From contig JAFANA010000097.1 of the NCBI GenBank assembly GCA_019232905.1, positions 1-64,000 on the forward strand: a stretch of 64,000 bases of DNA, in the 5' to 3' direction. Every line of letters starts with the position of its first letter. The first letter of the stretch is position 1. The notes under the pieces were generated by a model. The model saw nothing but the letters and a program-made list of their open reading frames with translations. It had not been told where the DNA came from and ran no database searches. Positions 26,818 through 36,047 of this stretch are shown in pieces. The DNA is from Vulcanimicrobiota bacterium. Lineage in GTDB: Bacteria; Vulcanimicrobiota; Vulcanimicrobiia; Vulcanimicrobiales; Vulcanimicrobiaceae. Position numbers and translations under genes: made by a program.

Positions 26818-28879
26818 TCTGTTTCTGCTCGCCGTTGCGCCGATCACGGTGCGCGTCGATACGAACCCGGCGCATGCGATTCAAACCGTGCGCACGCAAA
26901 GCGCGCTCGGCAGCGCGGTGGACTCCGACGATCGCGGCAAGATCCCGATGCTCTATGCGCCCGAGCGCGTGCAGCAGATGCTCGCTTCGGGTCTCGGAAC
27001 GATAACGTACCGTCTGTACACCGAGTTGTCGATTCAGGACTGGCATTGGAATCCGAGCGGAGCGTTCAGCGATGCCGCGCACCAGCAAGGGTATTGGACG
27101 AGCAGCGCGCAGCCCGGCACGTCCATCGTCGATTCGTTCGGATACACGCTGCCGCATCGCGGCGACACGCGCGACCAAGGTGATGATAACGGCTACTCGC
27201 GGATCGACGACGGCGATTCGTCGACCTATTGGAAGAGCAATCCGTACCTTGCCGATCGCCCGCAGTGGGTCGTCGTCGACCTCGGGAAGACGGTGGCGGT
27301 CAACGCCGTGCGTATTGCATGGACGAACCCCTATGCGACTCGCTATCGCGTCGAGTACTGGCGTGGCGAAGGCGATGCAATCCTCGATCAAGGAAACGGA
27401 AGTTGGGTGCCGTTCGCGCAAGGTGACGTAAGCAATACGTCAGCCGATGCGCGCGTCGTGCAGGTTGCCACAGCGCCGCAAACCGTCCGCTGGGTGCGGT
27501 TGTGGATGACCGCCTCTTCGAATACATGTGACACGCACGGCTCCGCAGATAAACGAAACTGCGCCGGGTACGCGATTCAAGACATCGGCGTCGGCACCGG
27601 TGACGCGAGCGGTTTTCACGACCTCGTTAATCGCTCCACGTGCGGCGGCAATCCGGACGCCGATAAACCATGTCAAAATCGGCAGACGACGATGTGGACG
27701 TCGTCGACCGATCCGTGGCACAGCGAAAACGACCGCGTCAAAGGCGATCAAGATCAACCCGGCGTTGATATCGTCTCGACGAGCGGCATCACGCGCGGCT
27801 TACCGATGATCTACGCGGTTCCGGTCTTTTACAGCACCCCGGAAAACGCGGCGAACGAGCTGCGTTATCTCGAGGCGCGCCACTATCCGATCCGCTACGT
27901 CGAAATGGGCGAAGAAGTCGACGGGCAATACGCCTTACCCGAAGACTACGCTGACCTCTACCTGCAATTCGCGACGGCGTTGCATCGCGTCGATCCGCAC
28001 GTGAAGCTCGGCGGTCCGATCTTCGAGGGATTCAATACCGATCTCGCCGCGTGGCCGGACGAAGCGGGCCGAACGTCGTGGTTTGGCCGCTTTATCAGCT
28101 ATCTTCGCGAACGCGGACGGTTGGACGACTTGGGATTCATGTCGTTCGAACACTATCCGTTCCACGCATGCGACGATGGCGACGCACTACAGGACGACCT
28201 CGTTCGTGAACCCGCGCTTATTCGCGGCATGGTTGACATCTGGCATTCCGAAGGCTTGCCGAAGTCGACGCCGATTCTTGTTACCGAGTCCAACTTCGCA
28301 GCGGACGGAGGTTCGCAACCGCAACGTATATCAGGCGCACTGTGGGTTGCGGACTATATGGCCGGCGCGCTCTCGAGCGGAATTGAGTACGCGACCTACT
28401 ATCAGTATGAAGCCGAGCCGCTGCGGTATAACAGCCACTGCGACCGTTACGGTTCGTACGGATTGTTCTTAACCGGTGACGACTTCGCCATTCACGGTCG
28501 CGGCGCTTCGTTTTATGCGGCACAGATGCTTACGCGAGAATGGCTCTTGCCGGGCAACGCCACGCAGACGATCTATCCCGTTACGACCAGCCTTGGCGAC
28601 TCGCGCGCGGTCGTGACCGCGTATGCCGCCAAACGTCCGAACGGCACGTGGTCGGTATTGCTTGTAAACAAAGACTTTATCGATCGTCCCGTGCGCGTGG
28701 TGCTCGGCTCGCGGGACGCGAGAGCGCGCGGCATGGCGACGTTCGGTCCGAAACAATACACGTGGTCGGCGAGAAGCGCGAGTGAACTGCCGAGTCCCGA
28801 CAGCGGCATTTCGCACGTCGATCCCGCCGGCGACACCTACGTCCTGCCGGCGAGATCGCTCACCGTGCTGACGTTTTAA
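26774..28879 (+). CDS. Exported clan-A glycoside hydrolase with discoidin-type domain
   Basis: This 701-aa protein has an N-terminal signal (VPASLFLLAVAPITV), then a galactose-binding/F5-8C-like beta domain around residues 130-260 (GDSSTYWKSNPYLA, WVVVDLGKTVAVNAVRIAW, VRWVRLWMTAS). A TIM-barrel follows: RYVEMGEEVDGQY offers the acid/base Glu at the end of strand 4, GFMSFEHYPFHAC, and ILVTESNFAADGG offers the nucleophile Glu. The layout resembles GH39/GH5-like or related families; I cannot fix the family. The final ~100 residues are a beta sandwich. It probably acts on the glycan imported by the neighbouring TonB receptor. Confidence 0.72.
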   Translation: MVRRLRRCAAFVPASLFLLAVAPITVRVDTNPAHAIQTVRTQSALGSAVDSDDRGKIPMLYAPERVQQMLASGLGTITYRLYTELSIQDWHWNPSGAFSDAAHQQGYWTSSAQPGTSIVDSFGYTLPHRGDTRDQGDDNGYSRIDDGDSSTYWKSNPYLADRPQWVVVDLGKTVAVNAVRIAWTNPYATRYRVEYWRGEGDAILDQGNGSWVPFAQGDVSNTSADARVVQVATAPQTVRWVRLWMTASSNTCDTHGSADKRNCAGYAIQDIGVGTGDASGFHDLVNRSTCGGNPDADKPCQNRQTTMWTSSTDPWHSENDRVKGDQDQPGVDIVSTSGITRGLPMIYAVPVFYSTPENAANELRYLEARHYPIRYVEMGEEVDGQYALPEDYADLYLQFATALHRVDPHVKLGGPIFEGFNTDLAAWPDEAGRTSWFGRFISYLRERGRLDDLGFMSFEHYPFHACDDGDALQDDLVREPALIRGMVDIWHSEGLPKSTPILVTESNFAADGGSQPQRISGALWVADYMAGALSSGIEYATYYQYEAEPLRYNSHCDRYGSYGLFLTGDDFAIHGRGASFYAAQMLTREWLLPGNATQTIYPVTTSLGDSRAVVTAYAAKRPNGTWSVLLVNKDFIDRPVRVVLGSRDARARGMATFGPKQYTWSARSASELPSPDSGISHVDPAGDTYVLPARSLTVLTF

Positions 28880-29241
28880 CTATTGAGCAAACGGTTGAAG
28901 AAACTGCGATAGCGCTGCAGTGTGACGCGAAGCGCTTCGGTATCGGCGGTGCCTCCGTTATTCCATTGAGATTCGAGACCTTCGCGTTCGCGACGGAACG
29001 TGTCGGTCAATTCGTCGACCAGCGTGCGGACCAGCCCCTGTGCGTCTTGCACCGCGCGGCGTGGATCGTCGACGAATTCAGCTTGGACGTCGTTCCAACG
29101 GTCTCGCAGATCGTCCATGCGATCGTCGGGAAGAAATCCGGCATCGCTGTCGGCATCTTCCATGCGCGTTCGGGTGACTTCCCCGCGTTCAACCTGCGGC
29201 CGGTCGGCAGTCGCTGCCGGGTCGTTGAGGCGTTCGTTCAT
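28876..29241 (-). CDS. Small acidic helical protein, paralogue of the next gene's C-terminal half
   Basis: This 121-aa cytoplasmic protein, very charged, has LRDRWNDVQAEFVDDPRRAVQDAQGLVRTLVDELTD and VTLQRYRSFFNRLLNS. This matches in order the pattern WRTVQTRFVDEPEAALIKADRLITNVMRD and MVQYRSLFDDLM in the neighbouring membrane-anchored protein, so the two are paralogues. I chose ATG 29241 because upstream sequence in the same frame is a shadow of the neighbour. The function is unknown; similar soluble/membrane pairs are seen in other genomes without assigned roles. It overlaps the end of the glycosidase gene by 4 bp. Confidence 0.7.
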   Translation of the reverse strand: MNERLNDPAATADRPQVERGEVTRTRMEDADSDAGFLPDDRMDDLRDRWNDVQAEFVDDPRRAVQDAQGLVRTLVDELTDTFRREREGLESQWNNGGTADTEALRVTLQRYRSFFNRLLNS

Positions 29242-29260
29242 TTTGAACCTTTCGTTGCTA

Positions 29261-29800
29261 TTACATGAGATCGTCGAAGAGCGAGCGGTATTGCACCATG
29301 GCTTGACGGAGGTCTTCCGTGGTGACTTCGCCCGTTTCACTGCGGCGCGTAATATCGTGCGCCGTCCGGTAGTTTTGCAACACGTTCGGGTGGTCGGGGG
29401 ACAGATCGGCCACGGTTTGATCGTAATTATCGACGGTGTATCCCCGATCGCGCATGACGTTCGTAATGAGCCGGTCCGCCTTGATGAGTGCGGCTTCGGG
29501 CTCATCGACGAATCGCGTTTGAACCGTGCGCCATTCCTCGGTGTAGCGCGTCTTTGCACCAGCCGGAAGTTCTTCGATGTGCATGCGTTTGACGCGTTCT
29601 TGACGGCGCGCGAGTTCGCGCTCCGCGTCCGCGCGGCTGCCCCCTGATTCACGCACCGCGCGTTCGTATTCGGGACCGAAACGGTCTTGCATAGATTTGG
29701 AGCGGTTGCGCCGTGCTAACGCAACCGCTCCGATGATGATGATCGCTACAACGATGACTGCGATAGCGATGGTGACGGTCGAGCTGGTCGATGCTGGCAT
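29261..29800 (-). CDS. Membrane-anchored helical protein, unknown function
   Basis: This 179-aa protein has one N-terminal transmembrane helix (TIAIAVIVVAIIIIGAVALA) followed by positively charged residues, so the bulk should be cytoplasmic. It contains YERAVRESGGSRADAERELARRQERVKR, probably a coiled helix, and the C-terminal domain shared with the downstream gene. Both genes are transcribed leftward, 19 bp apart, this one first. No enzymatic motif is visible. Confidence 0.7.
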   Translation of the reverse strand: MPASTSSTVTIAIAVIVVAIIIIGAVALARRNRSKSMQDRFGPEYERAVRESGGSRADAERELARRQERVKRMHIEELPAGAKTRYTEEWRTVQTRFVDEPEAALIKADRLITNVMRDRGYTVDNYDQTVADLSPDHPNVLQNYRTAHDITRRSETGEVTTEDLRQAMVQYRSLFDDLM

Positions 29801-29853
29801 AACTCTCTCCGTTCGAATTGAGATATGCCACTATACCCGACCCGCCGGGGGAT

Positions 29854-31818
29854 TTAGTCTTCTTGCGTTACCTCGACCTTAGCGCGCTCTTGCAACTCAT
29901 GCACGATTGCCGAGTCGGCAAGCGTCGTCGTATCACCGAGCGTGCGTCCCTCCGCAATATCCCGCAGCAAGCGGCGCATGATCTTTCCGCTGCGCGTCTT
30001 CGGAAGTTCTTGCGTGAACGTGATGTACTTCGGACGTGTGAATTTTCCGAGCTTGTCGGCGACGTGATCGCGTAATTCGTCAGCGAGTTCCGCGCTGCCC
30101 GAGTTGCCGGCTTTGAGCGATACGAATGCGTACACGGCTTGTCCGGTCATCTCGTCGAGTTTTCCGCAGACTGCGGCTTCAGCGACGTTCGGGTGGTCGA
30201 CGAGCGCGCTTTCGATTTCGGCCGACGAAATGCGGTGGCCGCTCACGTTCATGACGTCGTCGATCCGTCCCATGAACCAGAAGTTGCCGTCGGTGTCGCG
30301 GCGGCTTCCGTCGCCTGCGAGGAACTTTCCGGGGAATTTCGACCAATACGTATCGATGAAACGTTGGTCATCACCCCAAATGCCGCGCGTCATTCCAGGC
30401 CACGGACGTGTGATAACTGCGTAACCTCCGCCGCCGAGCGGGACCGATTCGCCTTTGTCATCGACGATGTCCGCTGCAATGCCGGGAAGCGGCCGTGTCG
30501 CGGAACCGGGAAGAAGCGTCGTCACGCCGGGCAACGGCGAGATCATGATTCCGCCGGTTTCGGTCATCCACCACGTGTCGACGACCGGCGTCTTGTTGCC
30601 GCCGATCCATTCGCGGTACCACATCCACGCTTCGGGATTGATCGGTTCACCGACGGAACCAAGTACGCGCAGCGACGAAAGGTCGTGTTTTGCCGGGTAC
30701 TCCGTTCCCCACTTCATGAACGTTCGAATTGCGGTTGGCGCAGTGTAGAGAATCGTGACCTTGTAGCGCTCGACGATCTCCCACAACCGGTCCTTGCCGG
30801 GGAAGTCCGGCGTGCCTTCGTACATGACGCTCGTCGCGCCGTTCGCGAGCGGACCGTACACGATGTACGAGTGTCCGGTCACCCAACCGACGTCCGCCGC
30901 GCACCAATACACGTCACTGTCTTCTTTTAAATCGAAGACGAGTTTGTGCGTCATGGTCGCCTGCGTGAGATAACCGCCCGTCGTGTGTTTGATGCCTTTC
31001 GGTTTCGCGGTCGTGCCGCTGGTGTAGAGGAGGAAGAGTAAATCCTCGGCGTTCATCGGTTCGGGCTCGCACGTCGACGGCGCTCCCTTGACGACTTCGT
31101 TCCACCAAAGGTCTCGCGTTTCGTGCATGAACACCTCGTCGCCGACACGCTGTGCGACGATACAGTGTTTAATCGAAGGCGTACTCTCCATCGCGATGTC
31201 GCAATTGCGTTTGAGCGCAACCTTGTTGCCGCGGCGCCACCCGTAATCCGCGGTGATGAGGGCCACGCACTGCGAGTCGTTGACGCGGTCGATGATCGAA
31301 TCAGGCGAAAAACCGCCGAAAATCACGGAATGCGCTGCACCGATGCGCGCGCACGCAAGCATCGCTACCGGCAACTCGGGAATCATCGGCATGTAGATCG
31401 CGACCCGATCGCCTTTCTTGATGCCGAGTTTGCGCAGCCCATTGGCGAATTGACAGACGCGTTCGAGCAACTGCGCGTACGTGATCGTCCACCGGTCCCC
31501 GGGCTCGCCTTCGTAGTAGTACGCGATCTGGTCGCCCTTGCCGGCGCGCACGTGACGGTCCAGGCAATTGACGGACACATTCAATTCGCCGTCCGCAAAC
31601 CACCGCGCAAACGGTTCGTTCCACTCAAGCGTCTGCGTGAATGGTTTGCTCCACTCGAGCTTACGGGCCCAGCTCTCCCAAAACGCGAGGTAGTCACGTT
31701 CCGCCTCTTCGTAAATCCCGGGCTGCGCGTTGGCTTGCGCCGTGAATTCGGGCGATGGGGGAAAGCGGCGGCTCTCGTTGGAGAGCGCTTCAATCGTTTG
31801 CGAGATTTGCGTGCTCAT
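29854..31818 (-). CDS. acs: Acetyl-CoA synthetase (AMP-forming)
   Basis: This 654-aa enzyme activates acetate through acetyl-AMP to acetyl-CoA. Visible motifs are FADGELNVSVNCLDRH, YMPMIPELPVAMLACARIGA, the P-loop-like LLYTSGTTAKPKG, VTGHSYIVYGPLANG, DTWWMTETGG, and the C-terminal VSGHRISSAEIESALV with KTRSGKIMRRLLR, which carries the catalytic lysine that is commonly acetylated. ATG 31818 gives the standard length; the frame continues upstream but without family similarity. It is divergent from the TlpA-like gene with a ~50-bp gap, which must hold both promoters. Confidence 0.95.
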   Translation of the reverse strand: MSTQISQTIEALSNESRRFPPSPEFTAQANAQPGIYEEAERDYLAFWESWARKLEWSKPFTQTLEWNEPFARWFADGELNVSVNCLDRHVRAGKGDQIAYYYEGEPGDRWTITYAQLLERVCQFANGLRKLGIKKGDRVAIYMPMIPELPVAMLACARIGAAHSVIFGGFSPDSIIDRVNDSQCVALITADYGWRRGNKVALKRNCDIAMESTPSIKHCIVAQRVGDEVFMHETRDLWWNEVVKGAPSTCEPEPMNAEDLLFLLYTSGTTAKPKGIKHTTGGYLTQATMTHKLVFDLKEDSDVYWCAADVGWVTGHSYIVYGPLANGATSVMYEGTPDFPGKDRLWEIVERYKVTILYTAPTAIRTFMKWGTEYPAKHDLSSLRVLGSVGEPINPEAWMWYREWIGGNKTPVVDTWWMTETGGIMISPLPGVTTLLPGSATRPLPGIAADIVDDKGESVPLGGGGYAVITRPWPGMTRGIWGDDQRFIDTYWSKFPGKFLAGDGSRRDTDGNFWFMGRIDDVMNVSGHRISSAEIESALVDHPNVAEAAVCGKLDEMTGQAVYAFVSLKAGNSGSAELADELRDHVADKLGKFTRPKYITFTQELPKTRSGKIMRRLLRDIAEGRTLGDTTTLADSAIVHELQERAKVEVTQED

Positions 31819-31869
31819 GGGCACCGATTCACCGGGGACGCAGCGGAACGCCTGCCGAAAAGGTCGCAG

Positions 31870-32370
31870 ATGCTGGCCGCCCTCGTCCTTGCAGTCGTCA
31901 CCGGAACCGGTCTCGCGACAATTCATTTTAACTCTGCTCCGCCCGACTTCACGATCGCGACCACAAAGGGCGTCGAGCGGCTTTCCGACTTGCGTGGAAA
32001 GCCCGTCGTCCTCAATTTTTGGGCGTCGTGGTGTCATCCGTGCACGGATGAATTAAAAGATTTCGTCCGCGCTCGCGAAGCGTACGGAAACAAGATCGAG
32101 GTCGTGACGATTTCATCCGAACCGCACGATGTAGCCGCAAGCTATTTGCGGCTCTGGAACATCGAGTTGCCGCTGGTAGAAGATCTCGACAACAAGATTT
32201 CGACCGCCTACTCCGTCCCGCCGATCCCGGTCACGATCGTGCTCGACCGCACCGGGGTCGTCACGCACGTATCCGTTGGAGAGCTCGATTGGACCGAGCT
32301 CCACCAAGCAATAGACGAAGTCTTAGCACCCGGAAATCTTGGCAGTCCCGGCGCCGGAGTGCTAAGATAG
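31870..32370 (+). CDS. TlpA/ResA-like thiol-disulphide oxidoreductase
   Basis: This 166-aa protein has an N-terminal signal anchor (MLAALVLAVVTGTGLATI) and a thioredoxin fold with redox motif WASWCHPC, followed by EVVTISSEP and the cis-proline region SVPPIPVTIVLDRTG. It would reduce periplasmic disulphides, for example in cytochrome c maturation. ATG 31870 is the first good start. The 3' end of the coding sequence contains a CIRCE-like inverted repeat (32323-32365), and hrcA starts 6 bp after the stop. Confidence 0.85.
   Translation: MLAALVLAVVTGTGLATIHFNSAPPDFTIATTKGVERLSDLRGKPVVLNFWASWCHPCTDELKDFVRAREAYGNKIEVVTISSEPHDVAASYLRLWNIELPLVEDLDNKISTAYSVPPIPVTIVLDRTGVVTHVSVGELDWTELHQAIDEVLAPGNLGSPGAGVLR
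32323..32365. promoter_or_regulatory. CIRCE-like inverted repeat with long spacer, upstream of hrcA
   Basis: TTAGCACCC at 32323-32331 and GAGTGCTAA at 32357-32365 match the CIRCE half-sites (TTAGCACTC and GAGTGCTAA) with a single mismatch, but the spacer is 25 bp instead of the usual 9. CGG next to the left arm and CCG next to the right arm can extend the pairing. The element ends 11 bp before the hrcA ATG, the right place for HrcA autoregulation, while lying inside the TlpA-like coding region. Confidence 0.55.
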
Positions 32371-32376
32371 GAGGCT

Positions 32377-33417
32377 ATGAAGGGCGAAGGCGGGCTCGAC
32401 AAGCGCAAGGCGTACATTCTTGCAACGGTCGTCTACGAATATATTGCGACCGCTGAACCGGTCGGCTCGAACACGCTGACGCAGAAATACAATCTCGGCG
32501 TCAGTTCCGCGACGGTTCGCAACGAAATGGCGGAACTCGAGGCCGGCGGCTACCTCATTCAGCCTCACACCTCGGCCGGACGCATCCCCTCCGACGCCGG
32601 CTATCGCACCTATGTCGACGACCTGATGGCTCCCGAGCAGTTGGGTGCGGACGATCGCCGGCGCATTCGCGACGACCTTCGCGAAGCGAGCCGCGAGCTC
32701 GACGAGATCATCGAACAGGCTAGCCGCTTGCTCGGCCGCTTGTCGAATAATCTGGCGTTCATCACCAAGCCGCAGCTCGACACGCAAAGCTTCAAACACA
32801 TTCAATTGATTTGGTTGTCGCCGCACACCGGTGTGGCGATCGTGGTGACGTCGCTCGGGGTTGCCGCACAAACGCTCTTCGAACTCTCGATCGGCGTCGA
32901 CGCCGATTCGCTCACGCGTCTCTCGAATGCCCTCAATTCGCGTTTGAGCAATCGCTTATTGCGAGAAATCTCCGATAACGATGTCGCCGCGACCGTTTCC
33001 GAGCTCGGACTTCCCGACGACCTGCGTGGTGCCGTCACCGCTGCGCTGCATAGCGCGCGCTCGAATGAAAGCCCCGGCGTTGCGGCGGCCGGCGCGCAAA
33101 ACTTGCTCGATCAGCCCGAGTTCCACGATCTACGCAAAGTGCGTTCGATCTTGCGGATGGTCGAGGAACAGAAGACGCTCTACGATCTCGTCGCCGATGC
33201 GATCGGTACGGAGTCGCCGAGCGTGAAGATCGGCGCGGAACTCGGCGTCGATGAGATGGCCGATCTCTCCGTCGTTACCGTGCCGTATCGCTTCGGTGAA
33301 AGCGCGATCGGCATGCTCTCGATTCTCGGTCCGCGCCGGATGCCGTATGCCAGGTTACTCGCGCTTGCGTCCGGAACTGCCGAGACGCTCTCCGAGCGGC
33401 TCTCCGACGTCAAATAA
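32377..33417 (+). CDS. hrcA: Heat-inducible transcription repressor HrcA
   Basis: This 346-aa protein has the HrcA layout: N-terminal winged helix (ILATVVYEYIATAEPVGSNTL, GVSSATVRNEMAELEAGGYL, HTSAGRIPSDAGYRTYVD), a central GAF-like domain, and a C-terminal segment DLSVVTVPYRFGESAIGMLSILGPRRMPYARL. It represses chaperone genes at CIRCE until unfolded protein titrates GroE. GGAGG sits just before ATG 32377. It is followed directly by dnaJ and rsmE, but grpE and dnaK, which usually stand between hrcA and dnaJ, are absent here. Confidence 0.95.
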   Translation: MKGEGGLDKRKAYILATVVYEYIATAEPVGSNTLTQKYNLGVSSATVRNEMAELEAGGYLIQPHTSAGRIPSDAGYRTYVDDLMAPEQLGADDRRRIRDDLREASRELDEIIEQASRLLGRLSNNLAFITKPQLDTQSFKHIQLIWLSPHTGVAIVVTSLGVAAQTLFELSIGVDADSLTRLSNALNSRLSNRLLREISDNDVAATVSELGLPDDLRGAVTAALHSARSNESPGVAAAGAQNLLDQPEFHDLRKVRSILRMVEEQKTLYDLVADAIGTESPSVKIGAELGVDEMADLSVVTVPYRFGESAIGMLSILGPRRMPYARLLALASGTAETLSERLSDVK

Positions 33418-33436
33418 GGTCCAGCTCTTTTAAGTC

Positions 33437-34564
33437 ATGCCCACTAAGGATTACTACGAAGTCCTCGGCGTTACGCGCAGCGCGTCGCCCGACGAAATCA
33501 AACGCGCGTATCGAACGCTCGCGCGCACGCATCATCCCGACGTTGCCGAGGATAAAGCGCAAGCCGAGCATCGCTTCAAAGAGATCAACGAAGCCTACGA
33601 AGTGCTCTCGGATCCGCAGAAGCGCGCGCAATACGATCGATTCGGAACGGTCAGCGGCCCGCAACAGGGCGGTGATTTCGGATTCGGCGGCTTCGGTCCG
33701 GCGGGCTTCGGCGATATTTTCGACATGTTCTTCGGCGACATGCGGGGTGGCGCGCAGCAACCGCGGCGCAGTGGTCCGCAACGCGGATCCGATTTACGTT
33801 ACGATCTCGAGATCACGCTCGACGAAGCATTCACGGGCACGACGAAAGAGATTCAGTTTTCGCACTTGGCGCAATGCGAAACATGTAAAGGTTCGGGTGC
33901 GCAACCCGGTTCGTTGATCGTCGCGTGCGATCGTTGCGCGGGTTCGGGCGTGATGCGCACGGTGCGTCAAACGCCGCTCGGCCAATTCGTCACGCAAACG
34001 ACCTGCACGCAGTGTGGCGGTGAAGGAACCGTCATCGCGCATCCCTGTACGACGTGTCACGGGCGCGGACGTCATGAAGTCGAGCGAAAGCTCACGGTAA
34101 GAGTTCCGGCCGGTGTCGACGACGGTTCGCGCATCCGCATCGCCGGCAACGGAGAAGCCGGCATTCGCGGCGGCCCCGCGGGCGATCTCTACGTGTATCT
34201 CAGCATCGCCGCGCACCCGCTCTTCAAGCGCGACGGCCTCGATACATACGTCGATATCCCGCTGAGTTTTCCGCAAGCGGCGCTCGGAGCCACGATCGAG
34301 ATTCCTTCGCTCGAAGGACACTTACCGCTGACCGTTCCGGCGGGCACGCAGACCGGCACGACGTTGCGCTTGCGCGGCCGCGGAATGCCGAGCGTTCGCG
34401 GGTCGCAGCGCGGGGATCATCACGTCACGGTTCACGTCGTCATCCCGACGAAGATGAGTAAACGCCAGCGCGAGTTGCTCGAAGAGTATGCGCGCGCCGG
34501 CGGCGATGCGATCGAGGAAAAGAGCTTCTTCGATCGCGTGAAAGACGCGTTCAAACCGGATTAA
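33437..34564 (+). CDS. dnaJ: Chaperone DnaJ (Hsp40)
   Basis: This 375-aa type I DnaJ has a J domain at residues 1-70 with the HPD tripeptide (THHPDVAED), a Gly/Phe-rich linker ([18 protein letters not shown]), four zinc-finger repeats ([32 protein letters not shown]) and the C-terminal beta domains ([10 protein letters not shown]). It stimulates DnaK ATPase and delivers substrate. It lies in hrcA-dnaJ-rsmE order. Confidence 0.95.
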   Translation: MPTKDYYEVLGVTRSASPDEIKRAYRTLARTHHPDVAEDKAQAEHRFKEINEAYEVLSDPQKRAQYDRFGTVSGPQQGGDFGFGGFGPAGFGDIFDMFFGDMRGGAQQPRRSGPQRGSDLRYDLEITLDEAFTGTTKEIQFSHLAQCETCKGSGAQPGSLIVACDRCAGSGVMRTVRQTPLGQFVTQTTCTQCGGEGTVIAHPCTTCHGRGRHEVERKLTVRVPAGVDDGSRIRIAGNGEAGIRGGPAGDLYVYLSIAAHPLFKRDGLDTYVDIPLSFPQAALGATIEIPSLEGHLPLTVPAGTQTGTTLRLRGRGMPSVRGSQRGDHHVTVHVVIPTKMSKRQRELLEEYARAGGDAIEEKSFFDRVKDAFKPD

Positions 34565-34566
34565 GG

Positions 34567-35301
34567 ATGGCTGCGCGCCGCTTCTTCATCGAGAACACGC
34601 ACGGCGCGGGCGAACGGGTCGTCGTTGCAAACGCGGACGCGCATAAGATTCGCGACGTCTTGCGCTTGCGGGCGGGCGATACGATCGAAATCGTCGACTC
34701 ATCGGGACAGATCTTCGACGCGCTGCTCGCGGACGTCGACGGCGGCGTCACGGTGGAATTGCGTGCGCTGATCGATGCGCGCGACGCCGAGCCTTCGCTG
34801 CAGATCGATGTCGCGCAGGGCATCCCGAAGGGGCAAAAGATGGACTTCGTCGTCGAGAAGCTTTCAGAACTCGGCGTTGCGTCGATCCTCCCGCTCGCTT
34901 CGGAACGCGCGGTCGTACGCGATCCCGGAGACGGGAAAGTCGAACGTTGGCGGCGTTTGGCGAAAACTGCAGCACAGCAGAGCGGGCGGCGCTCGATTCT
35001 CACGGTGAACGAGCCGATCGGATTCGAAGATTTGCTCGGCCGCTTCGGCGGCTACGATGTCGTGCTCTTTCCGTGGGAAGTCGCTTCCGGCGACCACAAC
35101 CTTCGCGCGGAATTGCCCGCGATCGTGGAGCGTGCCCGCCGGGTGCTGGTCGTCGTCGGTCCCGAAGGCGGGTTTTCACATGCGGAGGCCGGGCGGGCGC
35201 GCGATGCGGGAGCACGCGTGATTTCACTCGGGCGACGGATTCTTCGGACCGAAACGGCAGCGCTCGTGCTGGTTGCGATACTGCAGTATCTTAGCGAGTA
35301 G
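34567..35301 (+). CDS. rsmE: 16S rRNA m3U1498 methyltransferase RsmE
   Basis: This 244-aa SPOUT-class methyltransferase starts with the PUA-like domain (RRFFIENTHGAGERV, HKIRDVLRLRAGD) and continues with DVAQGIPKGQKMDFVVEKLSELGV, AAQQSGRR, VVVGPEGGFSHAEA and ISLGRRILRTETAAL, which are the knot and SAM-binding loops of RsmE. It methylates U1498 of 16S rRNA. It starts 2 bp after the dnaJ stop, a common bacterial arrangement. Confidence 0.95.
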   Translation: MAARRFFIENTHGAGERVVVANADAHKIRDVLRLRAGDTIEIVDSSGQIFDALLADVDGGVTVELRALIDARDAEPSLQIDVAQGIPKGQKMDFVVEKLSELGVASILPLASERAVVRDPGDGKVERWRRLAKTAAQQSGRRSILTVNEPIGFEDLLGRFGGYDVVLFPWEVASGDHNLRAELPAIVERARRVLVVVGPEGGFSHAEAGRARDAGARVISLGRRILRTETAALVLVAILQYLSE

Positions 35302-35325
35302 GCGTCGTATATCGAGCGGTTGATC

Positions 35326-36042
35326 ATGGGTAATTTTCCGTTCTCGATCGTTATTCCGACGTACAACGAAGCCGGCGGCATCGAACGCCTTCTGCGTGCG
35401 CTCGATAAAGTGTTCAAGGCGAACAATCTCGACGGCGAACTTATCGTCGTCGACGACAACTCGCCCGACGGCACGGGCGCGATCGTCGACCGCCTTTCCA
35501 CGGAATTACCCGTGCGCTGCTTGCACCGGCCCGGCAAACTCGGCCTCTCGAGCGGCGTCATCGATGGATGGAAGTATGCGCGGCCGCAGTCGGTTGCACT
35601 CGGCGCAATGGATGCCGACTTCAGTCACGACATCAACATATTGCCGAAGATGGTCGCCGCAGTTGCGTCGGGACAATACGGACTCGCGATCGGAAGCCGT
35701 TACGTCAAAGGCGGCGGCATCACGAACTGGCCTGCGAGACGGATCATCACATCGAAGGTTGCGTGCTGGCTCGCGCGCCCGCTCACGAACGTGAAAGATA
35801 TTACGAGCGGGTACTTCTTGGTCAAGCGCGAGGCGCTTGACGGCGTGCATCTCGATCCGATCGGTTTCAAAATCGGATTGGAAGTCGTCGCAAAAGCACG
35901 TTACGGCCGTGCGATCGAAATTCCGTATGTCTTCACCGATCGCATCGTCGGCCAATCGAAACTCAATCAAAAAGAAATTTTCAACTATCTCAAGCAGCTG
36001 CGCAAACTCTATACGGCGCGGCTCTTCCCGGGAAAGGCGTAA
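35326..36042 (+). CDS. Polyprenol-phosphate mannosyl/glycosyltransferase (GT2)
   Basis: This 238-aa GT-A fold enzyme has VIPTYNEAGGIERLL, IVVDDNSPDGTG, the DXD-type ALGAMDADFSHD, and KDITSGYFLVKREAL, the pattern of dolichyl/polyprenyl-phosphate mannose synthases. No C-terminal membrane helices are present, so it is the short soluble type. It would transfer a sugar from a nucleotide donor to a lipid phosphate for envelope glycosylation. The ATG at 35326 is used rather than TTG 35320. Confidence 0.85.
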   Translation: MGNFPFSIVIPTYNEAGGIERLLRALDKVFKANNLDGELIVVDDNSPDGTGAIVDRLSTELPVRCLHRPGKLGLSSGVIDGWKYARPQSVALGAMDADFSHDINILPKMVAAVASGQYGLAIGSRYVKGGGITNWPARRIITSKVACWLARPLTNVKDITSGYFLVKREALDGVHLDPIGFKIGLEVVAKARYGRAIEIPYVFTDRIVGQSKLNQKEIFNYLKQLRKLYTARLFPGKA

Positions 36043-36047
36043 CTCGC

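Noticed and set aside
31123-31869. N-terminal extension of the TlpA-like protein, antisense to acs
   Set aside because: Arg/Asp-rich shadow of the acs gene with no domain; the signal anchor begins at ATG 31870.
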